NCBI GenBank assembly: GCA_015680685.1
Contig: MNCI01035815.1
Coordinates: 135,453 to 199,452 of the forward strand
DNA from: Gnetum montanum
Lineage: Eukaryota > Streptophyta > Gnetopsida > Gnetales > Gnetaceae
DNA: 64,000 bases
Direction of reading: 5' to 3'
Shown piece by piece: positions 22,985 to 33,989 of this stretch (position 1 is the first letter of the stretch; the number at the start of each line of letters is the position of its first letter). The notes below the pieces were generated by a model. It saw nothing but the letters and a program-made list of their open reading frames with translations. It was not told the origin of the DNA and did not search any database. The translations under genes and the position numbers were made by a program.

Positions 22985-23545
22985 TATTCCATAAAAGTCC
23001 TAACTTGGAATATTAACACTCTCAATAGAAGAAACCTCTAAAATTACCAACACTATGAAAAGATAAAGAATTAGCATTACGTGTCTTTAAGAAATAAGAT
23101 GAAAAAGAGAGAAAGATAAAGATTTAGGCAAGGATTAAGAACTCTTCTACTCAAAAAATGACAACCACCAAAATGGAGTGGGCATCATCATTGATCAATT
23201 TATTAAAGATAAAGTGGTATAAGTATACCACCATGGTGATCAAATTATAAACATCAAACTTGTACTTGGAAATGAGATCATCAATATCATTAGCATATAT
23301 GCTTCACAAATTGGCCTAGAAAAATCTATTAAGTAAGATTTTTGGAATTATATGGATCTAATGCTTTAAGAAATTTCCCAATAAGAAAGCGTATTCATTA
23401 GAGGGGACTTTAATAATCATGTTAGATCTATGAAAATTGGATATGATAGGATTTATGGAGGACATGGATTTGAAGAGAGCAATAATATGGAAGATTTACT
23501 ACTACAATTTATAAGTGCATGTAACCCTTCACTTGTAAATACATT
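22985..23545 (+). pseudogene. RTE-type LINE, endonuclease (APE) fragment
   Basis: The plus-strand frame reads TWNINTLNRRNL, NGVGIIIDQFIKDKVV, INIKLVLGNEIINIISIYASQIGLEKSIK, IRGDFNNHVRS and YGGHGFEESN. These are the AP-endonuclease blocks of plant RTE retrotransposons: GVGI.ID, the YAPQ-equivalent YASQ, and GD.N with the catalytic Asp and Asn kept. Stops and a Ty3 gag junction at about 23545 end it. Confidence 0.85.
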
Positions 23546-24698
23546 ATCCACATTTGAAGCACTAGATTTTTGATGAGTTGTTGCCTTGACCCTTGCCTCC
23601 CATTCCTTAGTCCTTTTTGGCTTTGGCCTTCTCATCACCTATTTAAATATTCTTATTATGGTTGTTATCCTTGTCTTTAGACTTGGACTTGAATCCTTTT
23701 TCAAATTTGGATCCCTTCTCATTCCCCTTCGAAGTTTGTTTGCTTCTATTTTTTAATCCACTTAATTTCTTCTCAATCGAAGTATCAAATAATAAGCCTC
23801 ATCAAGGGTTTGTGGCTCATTAAAAGATAACTCTTGCTGGTATGTTATTTTGAGACCTCCTATAAAGGTTGAAGCATATTCATATTCCTCCTAGTTTATC
23901 TTAGATGGATAAAATATATCATATTTGATATAGAATTCTTTGACATCCTTGTCATCTTGCCTTAGGAATTTCAACTTTATGATAGTCTCTTGTCGTTGAT
24001 GATACAATTCAAATTTTCTTTTCAACATGTATTTCATCAGATCCCAATCTCCAATGGGTTGACCATTTTGTCTTTCATAACCTTGAAACTCCTTTTCCCA
24101 CCAAATACAAGTCATACCTTCTAATCTAGATTTAGCAATAGGTACCCTCAAGTTATTAGGTGCATGTTTCAACTAGAAGTGCTTCTTAAGTGTCTTTAGC
24201 TAACTTAAAAAAGCATTAGTGCCATCTACACAATTAAAATTCTTCAACTCCACATACGAAAATCTTGTAACATTTCTAGACACTCTAGAAAGCCTTGTCT
24301 CATCTTCCTCATCAAGCTTACCGAGAGAAGAAGTATTAATCATTGTTAGAGCCCTTGGAATTTTCATCTAAGGAATAAGATTTCCTCTCATTGAAATACT
24401 TGGCTGATGGGTTTCTACACTCCCATAGCTTGGTTGTTCTTCCTCTTCATCCACTTCATTTTCATCTCCATCTTCACCTCCATGTCTTTAAATATGGCTA
24501 GGACTGGAAGTTCTATCTACATTTGCACTAATTTCATCCAATAAAGCAACCATCATTTGGAAGGAAAACTTCATGTTTTCCATGTATCTATTTAGTGCTT
24601 GGACTTGTTTCTTTTTGGGTGTCATCTAAAATTGATAAAATTCTTAACAAATTTCAAGTAACAATAAATACAAAGCTAAAAAGCTCAACATAAGCTAA
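23546..24698 (-). pseudogene. Chromovirus gag remnant, second copy
   Basis: The ORF at 23891-24172 is the best gag piece in the window. It has LRVPIAKSRLEGMTCIWWEKEF followed by GDWDLMKYMLKRKFELYHQ and LKFLRQDDKDVKEFYIKYD, the retrotransposon gag (capsid) pattern W....W..M...F...F. A Lys/Arg-rich nucleocapsid segment lies at 23580-23760. The N-terminal part, with the acidic run, lies at 24300-24560. Confidence 0.85.
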
Positions 24699-24710
24699 GC
24701 TCTAATACCA
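24699..24710 (-). other. Primer binding site (tRNA-iMet type)
   Basis: On the minus strand it reads TGGTATTAGAGC, one transition away from TGGTATCAGAGC. It lies a few bases after the LTR end. Confidence 0.75.
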
Positions 24711-24717
24711 ATAATGC

Positions 24718-25668
24718 TAGAGTAGGTTTACCTCACTAATTAATCACCTTCAAATACTAAATCTATATCTTATGAAAAGATAATTAATATGCTAAGAAAT
24801 AAGAAAAGTAGCTATTTCCAATTATTCAATTAGAAGATTATAACAAGATTCTCAAAATCCATAAATATACAAAACCTCTTAATCACTCAAACAATAGTGC
24901 AGAGCATGAGGCTCTACAACCACATAATGGTTATTCTTAATGTAAGACACAACCAATAGAGAGATTCCCCCATAACCTAGGAATAAAATCTCAACTTGCA
25001 AGTAAGACTAAAACACATAGGTCTACACAATTGACCTTGGAGGTGCAACCACTATGCAGTTACTCAATGTGCTCTCCCATACCTTGCCCAAGCTCTCACC
25101 AACTCAAAAGGTCTCATTGAGAAATCTCATCTCATAACTCTCTCACACATTTTTACAAGCATGAACAATCAATATTTATTGATAACAAGGAGATAAGAAA
25201 CCTAAATACCTTCCCTTAACTCAACTTGAGATTCTTCAGATGTTTTCATGATATTCTTACCTTCTCTCTGGCAATTTTCATCCTTTTCCAACTTACCCTA
25301 GCTATTTCTTGAATTGGGAAGGATGATTTCAAAAGTTTCCTTGACCATACAAATTGTCCCTGGCCTTGTTAGGTTGTCTCTCATGAAAATACAACTTTTG
25401 GCACAGACATCTGTTGTCTTTTGAAGACATCTTCTCCCTGCTTGAGAACTCTCATCTTAGCCCAAGACTTCTTGCCTAAGACATCAAAACTCTACACAAG
25501 ACATCTCCTCTCAACCCAAGATGTTTTCTTAACCTCTCAGATGTCTTCTATAAAGACTTCCAACCAAGATGTCTCTTTGACCTTCAATACATCTTCATAG
25601 AGCTTGAAACCTGCAAAACACTCATGTAGGAAAGGACAAAGGGAATCAAAAGAGGTGTCCCTACACCA
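24718..25668 (-). repeat. Chromovirus 5' LTR, second copy (951 bp)
   Basis: It is homologous to 12288-13220. It ends GGTGTCCCTACACCA. The segment 25370-25600 is rich in AGACATCT/AGATGTCT motifs. Confidence 0.88.
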
Positions 25669-26555
25669 ATATAACTAAGACATATGGTTTTGTTCTTCCT
25701 ATGATATATATGAGTTATTGGTTGCTAATCTTTCATCAAAATATGTGTTCATTCAAATTTTAGGTTATCTACATCATAATCAAACTTTCATTTCGTAGTT
25801 AAATGATGTGATGAATAAACATGAAGTCCTTCATGCAAGGTATTATTCTCATTTTTCTCTACTTGTTAAGTTAGACAATGCTTTGATGGTGTATCATACC
25901 CTAGATATAAAGCCTTTTATACATAAGCATGCAATGTCGATCATTCAAAAGGAGGCTCCAAATTTTAATCTAAAGGATATGTTAAAGTTCCATGCTTTAT
26001 CAAGTTATATAATCTTCCATTGATTTTCTAGAAAGTTGAGCAAGAAATTATTAGTTTTCTCAGTCCCATTAAGCATATAGAGTCTATTTCTATAACTTTT
26101 GATTTTCATAAACGTTTTTTGTTGAAATTAATCTTCTTGATCATACAAAAATATTGGTATCATAAGTGGGAGGAAAGACTTATATTCAACCAATTACATA
26201 TCATAATCTTTTTAACACTTGTAACTTTTACCATTGTGAAGGAAATTTATTTAATGCTTATTCTTTTCTACTTTAGAAAAAAGATTTCAAAGAAAAATAA
26301 AAATGTGTTGAAGTTAAAGATAGAAAAAAATAATATCAAGTTGAAGATATGAAAAATCAAGTTAATTGTAATGATAAGAATGATCAAATGACAATAAAGA
26401 ATCCAAAGAAGATAGAAACTCCTATGTATATTTTTTACTAGTACTAGAAAATGTATTAAACAACCTAGACAAATAGCTTGTTAGTCAAAATTTTCCTTGT
26501 TTAACAAGAATACTATTAACTAAAAGATTAAAACTAATATCAACAAGAAGGTTAT
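25669..26555. other. Unidentified, possible coding remnant
   Basis: A plus-strand ORF at 25808-26023 (71 codons) contains HARYYSHFSLLVKLDNALMV. A second at 26119-26352 is hydrophobic, then Lys-rich. Neither is recognised. They could be relics of an unrelated element or chance ORFs in AT-rich DNA. Confidence 0.35.
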
Positions 26556-27180
26556 AATTTATGATAAAGATACTCAACACAAGATTAATAACAAGTTATG
26601 AGATGAAGATCTTCCACAAGTGCTACCACTTTCTTACTTTGATACAAATATTAGTCTTAAGCCACAACTCTCTATCTCAAATTCTTTTGCTAAATTAAGT
26701 TCAAGCATGTGTGTTGAAAAGTGATGTAACAATTATTTTTGGTCTCTTATTTTTTTTCAAAGTATTAATTGTAAGGCTATATACTTGAGTAGATAGTCCT
26801 AAAATTGAAAAAAAAAAGTCTTTCTATACTTTTTTTAATGATGTCGATTATAGTTGATGGTAAAGATTTTTAATGTAATATTAACAACAAATGATGAGAT
26901 GAAGATCTTCCACAACTACCACCACTTGCTTGCTTCAGTACAAATATTAGTATTAAGTCACAACTCTATATATTGAATGCTTTTATTAATTTAAGTTTTG
27001 AGTATGGATGTTAAAAATTCATGTAAATTTTATTAGGACTAGGACCTTCCTCTTTACTAACAACTATTTTTCTTCTCTTATTTTTTCAAAGTATTAATTA
27101 TAAGGTTGTATACCTGAGTAGATAGTTTTTAAATTGGAAAGTATTTTTCTTTTCATATTTTTTTTTTTTTGATAATGTCT
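26556..27180. repeat. Tandem duplication of about 300 bp
   Basis: 26570-26850 and 26870-27175 align along their length. Shared blocks are GATGAGATGAAGATCTTCCA (allowing one gap), GTATTAATTGTAAGGCTATA versus GTATTAATTATAAGGTTGTA, and TGAGTAGATAGT. The second copy holds about 35 bp extra. Confidence 0.8.
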
Positions 27181-27229
27181 ATTCAAGCTTTTGATGTATC
27201 CTAAAATTTCTTTGCTCATTCCCTTCCAT

Positions 27230-27440
27230 CTATTTCATATAAGTTATAGGAATAGTAGCTTATATGGGTTGGCCATGCGCGAAGAAGATCAAATAATGGA
27301 CCTATAAAAAAGCCAACAAAAGAAATACAAAAAGTAAATGGGAAAAATAATTAAAGATCTAGCTCTTCATAGAGGTAAATGATGAAAAAGAACTCATGTA
27401 ACTAACGTCATTTTGTTGGAACAAGGTTAGAATGATGATG
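27230..27440 (+). pseudogene. RTE-type LINE 3' end
   Basis: The plus-strand frame holds WVGHAREEDQIM, then K..KKDLALHR-like sequence, and ends in ATGATGATGATGAG. The same end in inverted orientation is at 28133-28260. A short ATG-repeat tail instead of poly(A) is typical of plant RTE elements. Confidence 0.7.
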
Positions 27441-27639
27441 ATGAGATTTCATTTACATCATGAACCATTTTATGTTAAACAATTAAATAATTATCTTAAT
27501 GGTAAAGAAATAAAGAAAGGAACATGATGGAGGAATGGAAAGTGGTGTGAGGGATGTCAAGCATGGGGGAAAAGCGCTAGAAAGTGTGAAAAGTGTTAAA
27601 ACCTAAAAAAATAATAATAAGTTTTTATAACCCAAGTGT

Positions 27640-28130
27640 ACAAAATCTTAATATGAAAACTTTATATAGTGTTGAGGGGGATGTTGAAACTCAAAATAAG
27701 TAAAATATAGGTACACTCCAAGATATATAGTTCCATTAGAACTTTATATAACTTAGCATTGTCCATCAAAATTGAACATATGACTTGGAGCTTCCAAATT
27801 AAATGTCTTACCACTAGGCTAACACCTCATTGTTAACTTTATATAGTGTTGAAACCAAAAACAAGACATATACCCAACATGATACATTAGAAGTATCTTA
27901 GAAGAATATAATTCAAATCCCTATTAGACAATAAGCTTACCACTTGACTGATCTTGAATTGACATCAAAATTCTACATGGATATGTTAGAACCCAAAGTA
28001 ATTTGACTATAGATAGACCCTAATACCTATAGCCAATAACCACATATAGTCGATACGATAAATTGTCTTATCACTCGCTTAGAAACTCTACATCACAAAT
28101 TAAATATAATTGATAATCAATTCAAAGTAG
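27640..28130 (-). mobile_element. Three tandem tRNA-derived SINE copies (degraded)
   Basis: On the minus strand, units at about 27640-27838, 27839-27965 and 27966-28110 each contain an AGCC/AGTC-AGTGGTAAG-type A box: CTTACCACTAGGCTAACACC, GCTTACCACTTGACTG and GTCTTATCACTCGCTTAG on the plus strand. The first two share the ACTTTATATAGTGTTGA segment. The first unit matches the plus-strand copy at 28789-28963. Copies 2 and 3 are weaker. Confidence 0.65.
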
Positions 28131-28132
28131 TC

Positions 28133-28788
28133 ATCATCATCATCATTCTAGCCTCATCCCAACAAAATGGGATTTGCAACATGAGTTCTTTTTTACCATT
28201 TGCATCTATGAAGAGCTAGATCTTTGTTTATTTGTAGTTTATTTAAATCATCTTTAATCATTTTTTCACATATCTTCTTTGATCTTCCTTTTGGTGGCTT
28301 TTCTAGAATAGTGATATAGTAACCTTTATTTATAGGCTTATTATCTAATCTTCTTTGCACATGTCCAAACCATCTAATCCATTACAGTTATAGCTTATCT
28401 GAAATAGAAGCCACTCTAAGTCTTCCTCTAATATCTGTATTATGTAGTTTATCTTTTCTAGTAACACTTAATATCTATTGAACAATTCACATTTCTACCA
28501 CATTGATTTATTATTCATGCCTCTTTTGTACTACATAACATTTAGCACCATATAAGATAGTAAGCTTGATTTTTTCCTATAAAATATTCTCTTCAATTTT
28601 ACTAGGATTCTTTTATTACATAAAACACCACTAACTTGTCTCCATTTTGAGCATCCTGCCTCAATTCTATTTCTTATATCTTTACCAATTTCACCATCTA
28701 GTTAGAGGATTATACCTAAGTAGTGAATTTTTTTACAGTAAGGGACTTTATTTTTGCCTTGAATTATCACTTATATGTTACCACTATT
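28133..28788 (-). pseudogene. RTE LINE C-terminal region
   Basis: This is a degraded continuation of the RT frame ending near the ATG-repeat tail. It matches 22555-22875 and, at its end, 27230-27440. No continuous frame remains. Confidence 0.7.
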
Positions 28789-28963
28789 AACAATGAGGTG
28801 TTAGCCTAGTAGTAAGACTCTGGATTTGAAAGCTCCAAGTCATGGGTTCAATTCTGGTGGGCAATGCTAAGTTATAAAGTTCCAATTGGACTATATACAT
28901 TGAGGTGTACCTATATTATAATTATTTCAAGGTTTCAACACCTCCCTTATATTTCATGACTAT
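28789..28963 (+). mobile_element. tRNA-derived SINE
   Basis: The A box TTAGCCTAGTAGTAAG lies at 28801-28816 and the B box GGTTCAATTC at 28845-28854, about 33 bp apart, the spacing of a polymerase III internal promoter. The 3' body continues to about GGTTTCAACACC at 28931-28942. It interrupts the LINE frame. The fold of an intact tRNA is absent, so it is not a tRNA gene. Confidence 0.8.
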
Positions 28964-29045
28964 TTATGCTGCTATTAAAATTGTGTTTCATATATTTTAT
29001 TTTAATTTTGCTAATTTATAAGGCTTTTGATTCTAAATTATGTTT

Positions 29046-29870
29046 CTACTTCTCCATTTTAGAAGCAATATTCTTTCTAACTATATTCACCAATGCAATA
29101 TCATTTACAAATAGTGTACACCAAGGAATTTCATCTTGTATTTCCTTTGTTAATTCATCCATAATAATGGAAAATAAGTACGGGCTAAGTGTAGACCTTT
29201 GATATAGACCTACTATGACTAAAAAATTATATGTTTTTCTACAATCTATTCTAATTTGAGTGGTAGCTCCTTCATATATGTGTTGAATCACTTTAATATA
29301 TTTATTAGAGATATTTTTCATCTACTAGATCTACCAAATAATATCTCTAGACACTCTATCATATGTTTCTTTCAAGTCAACGATGATCATATGTAGATTT
29401 TTTCTATTTTTTTAAATTTCTCTATCAATTATCATATTAAAAAATAGCATTTATAGTAGAGATTTCTAGCATAAATTGAAATTGATTATTTTAATACCAT
29501 TGATTCAAGTATGAGACGTTACTCTATGACTCTCTTCCAAAGCTTTATAGTGTGGCTCATTAGCTTGATACCTTTATAGTTTGCATAATTTTGCATGTAT
29601 CCTTTATTTTTGTAAATGAGAAGAACAAAGCTTTTTTTCCAATTGTTGGGCATTTCTCCATTCTTCAAAATTTTATTAAATAATTGTGTCAAACAAGAAA
29701 CTCTTATGTCTCCCAATGTTTTCAAAGCTTCTATAGAAATGTTGTTTGGTCCAACAGCTTTTCCATTTTTCATCTTTGATAAAGTTATCTTTATCTTAAA
29801 GAAGGAAAGTTCATTAATCAAACCAAAATTTAGTTCTTCTTCTTGAATGTCTTTTCTTGAGAATTTTTCA
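29046..29870 (-). pseudogene. RTE LINE reverse transcriptase
   Basis: The ORF at 29519-29821 has SKMKNGKAVGPNNISIEALKTLG and YANYKGIKLMSHTIKLWKRVIE, hallmark RTE RT blocks. The ORF at 29046-29321 has YIKVIQHIYEGATTQIRI, QRSTLSPYLFSIIMDELTKEIQ and LFVNDIALV. In the last block the catalytic pair is ND, so the first Asp is lost. A frameshifted AYDRV-like block lies between them. Confidence 0.88.
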
Positions 29871-29900
29871 AATCAATTCAAATTAATATAAAAGTAAAAT

Positions 29901-30384
29901 TAAAATGTGTTTTAAGAAAATGCAAAATTACACTTTCTACAAGATCAAACTAAAATTTTAAAATAATAAAACCATTTTTTTAAATAGTCACATTAACTGA
30001 TTCCATGTAATTTTGATTTCAAAAGAAGAGTAATGCTTTACTATTATTATTTATTTATTGTCCTTTTTCCATTCCAAGGAAGAGTCATGTTAATTTCCCT
30101 TTAATTTGCTCATAGCCTCATGTGTGAGGTCCCATTTGTCGACACTGTGCTTTTAATTAACTAGATAATGGTGGTGTGTAGTGGCACAAGGTAACTGTTG
30201 CTCCCATGAGGCAATTAAAAAGCCTATGATGTGGTTGGTGAGGGCATGGGTATGTATTATACAAATTTTTTATTGATGTACATGGATAATGTATTGTCAT
30301 GCTCACAAATGTGTTTCATGTTGACATGCATGCATAATCATGCTAACGGTGATGAAATGTGACTCCCATATCCTTGCATCTCCT
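29901..30384. other. AT-rich spacer, no gene seen
   Basis: No coding or structural similarity was recognised before the satellite array begins. Confidence 0.5.
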
Positions 30385-33010
30385 CTAACCTATGAGGTAG
30401 TGTGACTAGCACCCTCTTGTAGTCCTAACTGGTAGGTACTAAGACCTTCTGGAAGGGAACAATTGCTTGTGATTTGATGCAAGCAGAAGGAAGGTGGGCA
30501 TCCAGAAGGCATTAAGACCTTCCAAAAGAAAATAATTACTTGAAGATCATGACTTCTAAATGGTAGAGGATCAATTGGAAGCAAGGTCTTGCTAAACTAT
30601 GAGCACATGCTACTAGCACCCTCTCGCATTCCCTATCGAAAGGCACTCAAACCTTCTAGTAGGGAACAATTACTTCAAGATCATGGCTTTTGAAAGGTAT
30701 AGGGTCATCTGGTTGCAAGCTCTAGCTGAACTACAGGGTGTTGCAACTAGCATCCTCTTGAAGTCCCAACTAGAAGGCACCAAGACCTTCTAGAAGAAAA
30801 AAATTGCTTGTAATTTGATGCAACCAAAAGGAATATGATCATCTGGAAGGCTAAAGATCAACCAAAAGGCATTAAGACCTTCCAAAAGGGAATAATTTCT
30901 TAGAGATTGTGAATTCTAGAATGCAAAGGATCATCCGATAGCAAGGTCTTAGTAAACTACAAGCATGTGCTACTATCACGCTCTTACAATCCCTACCAAA
31001 AGGCATTCAAACCTTTTGGAAAGGAAGAATTTCTTTGAGATCATGGCTTCTAAAAGGTAGCATGTCATCTAGTTGAAAATGCTAGCTAAACTAGAGGATG
31101 ATGCAACTAGCACCCTCTCGTAGTTACAACTAGAAGACATGAAGACCTTCTGAAAGGGAACAACTACTTGTAATTTGATGCAACTGAAAGGAAAATGGTC
31201 ATCTGAAAGGCTAAAGATCAACCAGAAGGCTTTAAGACCTTCCAGAAGGGAATAATTGGTTACTGATTATGACTTCCAAAAGGTAAAGGATCATTGGTGG
31301 CAAGGTCTTGGTAAACTGTGAGCATGTGCTACTAGCACCCACCCATAGTCCCTACCATAAGGTACTCAAACCTTTCTTTAGGGAACAATTATTCTAAGAT
31401 CATGGATTTTGAAAGGTAGAGGATCATCTAGTTGCAAATTCTAGCTAAACTATACGGTGGTACAACTAGCATTCTCCCAGAATCATAATCAAAAGGCACT
31501 AATACCTTCCAAAAGGAAACAATTGCTCATAATTTGATGCAACCGAAAGGAAGATGGTCATCCAGAAGGCTAAAGATCAATTGGAAGGCATTAAGACCTT
31601 CCATAAGGGAATAATTTCTTGGAGATCATGGCTTCCAAATGGTAGAGGGTCAATCAAAAGCAAGGTCTTGCTAAACTATGACCATGTGCTACTAGCACCC
31701 TCCCGCAATTTTCATAGGGAATAATTTCTTTGAGATCATAGCTTCTAGATGGTAGCATGTCATATGACTGCAAATCCTAGCTAAATTATAGGGTGGTGCA
31801 ACTAGCACCCTCTCATAGTCCCTACCAAAAGGTACCAAGACCTTTTGGTAAAGAACACTTGCTCATAATTTGATGCAACCAAAAATAAGATGGTCATCCA
31901 AAAGGCTGAAAATCAACCAAAAGACATTAAGACCTTCCAGAAGGGAATAATTGCTTAGAGATCATGGCTTCTAGATAGAAGAGGATCAACCAAAAGCAAG
32001 GTCTTGCTAAATTGTGAGCATGTGTTACTAGCACCATCCTACAATCCCTACCTAAAGGCACTCAAACCTTCTAGTAGGGAAAAATTGCTCTAAGATCACA
32101 GCTTAGCTAAATTGTGGGGTGGTGGGACTAGCAACCTTCCACAATCCCAACTAGAAGGTAGCAAGACCTTCTGGAAGGGAACAATTACTTGTAATTTCAT
32201 GCAACCAGAAGGAAGATGGTCATCTGGAAGGCTGAAGATCAACCAAAAGGCATTAAGACCTTCCAAAAGGGAATAATTGCTTAGATATCATGGCTTCTAG
32301 ATGGTAGAGGGTTAACTACAAGAAAGGTCTTGCTAAACTGCTAGCACTTGCTACTAGCACCCTCTCGCAGTCCCTACCAAAAGGCACTCAAACCTTCTGA
32401 CAAGGAACATATGCTCCAAGATCATGACTTCTAGAAGGCAAAGGATCATCTAATTGCAAACTCTAGCTAAACTATGGGATGGTGTGACTAGCACCCTCCC
32501 ACAGTTAGAACCATAAGGCACTAAGACCTTTTGGAAGGGAACAATTACTTGTAATTTGATGCAATCGAAAAGAAGATGGTCATCTGGAAGGTTGAAGATC
32601 AACTGGAAGTCACTCAAATCTATGGTAAGAAAATAATTACTTCAAGATTGTGGCTTTCGAAAGATAGAGGATCATCTAGTTGTAAATTCTAGCTAAACTA
32701 CAAGGAAGTGCAAGTAGCACCCTCCCGTAGTTCCAATTGGAAGGCACGTAGACCTTTTAATATGGAACAGTCGCTTGGAATTTGAGGCTATCGGAAGGGA
32801 TCATCTAGAAGGCTAAAGATCATCTAGAATGCATTAAGACCATCTAGTTGTGAATAATATTGTTTCTTTTGAAAATTAGAGGATGACTTGGCAACAAGGT
32901 CTAGGTATACTGCAAGAAAGTGCACAATAGCACTCTTTGAAAGATAAACGGTTATCTGAAAGACATTCAAATCTTCTGGTAGGGAATAATTGCTTAGATT
33001 TTAATACCTA
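30385..33010 (+). repeat. Satellite-like tandem array, unit about 330-365 bp
   Basis: The landmark ACTAGCACCCTC recurs near 30405, 30611, 30737, 30975, 31103, 31330, 31463, 31690, 31798, 32024, 32127, 32348, 32485 and 32713. The alternating spacing (about 205-240 then 105-135 bp) defines a two-part higher-order unit of about 330-365 bp, repeated roughly seven times. Every unit holds several imperfect CCTTCYRGAAGG palindromes. Units differ by many transitions, so the array is old. Confidence 0.9.
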
Positions 33011-33960
33011 CTTGTAGCATCTCGCACTCCACCTAAACCAAACTTTTGAAATGTTTCATGCCTTTCGGTAGGCCAAAATCACAAGAAGTTTTCATCTTCT
33101 GCCTAAACCCTAAACCCTAAAGTAATGCTATGGTTTGATCCCAATGAAACACAATGTTTAAATTAACATCTAACATTAAATCATAAATGAGAATCACATA
33201 CTCTATCTAACAATAAACATGAAAACTTTAATGACTCCTATTATCATTCTTACATTTCCTAGTTATCATACTTAACCATCATGTAATGACTATTCATAAC
33301 TTTTCCAATTAAATACTAAGTTTACGACACAGGTGATGGTATCCCAAGAGATTCATGTCCCTTAGGTGGTAATTTTTAGTCTTTTCTTTTATACATTTTA
33401 AGTATTTTTTTCATATCAATAATTACAGTAATTTCTAGTTGTTATATAACCTATTGTACCTATATGAAATACATGCAAGAGTTGGTACACTTCCAATAGA
33501 TAACCATATCTCTTAAGCTTGTTGCAATAGATGACAAGTAACCTCAAGCTAAAGTTGCACCCATTAGATTAGTTACTTCGATTTATCAAACATGACAACT
33601 TGTATAATTCCTAATGTTATACTAAGGTGTCCAACTCATCATAGTTAACTATCATCTAATGAATATTCATAACATTTAAAATTAAATACTAAGTTTACAA
33701 TAGAAGTGTTGGTATTCCAAGAGGATATTCTACCTCGGGTGTTAATTTTTAGTTTTTGTTGTTATATGTTAGGGATTTTTCTTAATATGCTATAGATACT
33801 ACGAGGTAATCCTAATAGCAACGTATCGTAGTTCATGTACTAAAGTCTCCCAGAAGGTGTTGTGCCTTCCAGTTGGGGTAAATTTCAAGCATTTTTTGTC
33901 TTCCAAATGGTTAGACTGTATTTTGAATGAAATTGCATGCAACTACTACTCTTAGTATCT
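33011..33960. repeat. Array-edge region with telomere-type motif and 373-bp duplication
   Basis: At 33102-33121 the CCCTAAA heptamer is repeated nearly three times. The segments around 33265-33430 and 33638-33800 are homologous (TATTCATAAC at 33291 and at 33664, then AAATACTAAGTTTAC, and a shared TGGTAATTTTTAGT-type block), a tandem offset of 373 bp. No gene was seen. Confidence 0.7.
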
Positions 33961-33989
33961 TTCACTTTTTTGGAATGTAGGATAGTTCT

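Larger units (their letters stand above)
23546..25668 (-). mobile_element. Truncated chromovirus, second copy (gag and 5' LTR)
   Basis: It is collinear with 10300-13220: a partial zinc knuckle (CFKCG at about 23555), gag, leader with primer site, then an LTR. The protease and pol are absent; the left edge abuts the LINE endonuclease. No solo LTR is present here, so it shows the empty site of the 11354-12120 insertion. Confidence 0.88.
28133..29900 (-). mobile_element. RTE-type LINE, 5'-truncated, with SINE insertion
   Basis: The 3' end is at 28133 with a (CAT)n run on the plus strand. Moving 5' on the minus strand: GHV-like C-terminal region, RT C-terminus (28560-28780), a SINE insertion (28789-28963), then the RT palm and fingers (29046-29870). 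The endonuclease is missing. Confidence 0.85.

Noticed and set aside
28801-28854. Possible tRNA gene (A and B boxes present)
   Set aside because: The sequence does not fold into acceptor, anticodon and T arms with a CCA-side match, and homologous degraded copies lie nearby; it is a SINE.
30385-33010. CRISPR-like array because of regularly spaced palindromic repeats
   Set aside because: Units are about 360 bp, diverged along their whole length, with no unique spacers, and the setting is plant nuclear DNA.
33102-33121. True chromosome end
   Set aside because: Fewer than three telomere units, with more than 30 kb of sequence on either side.
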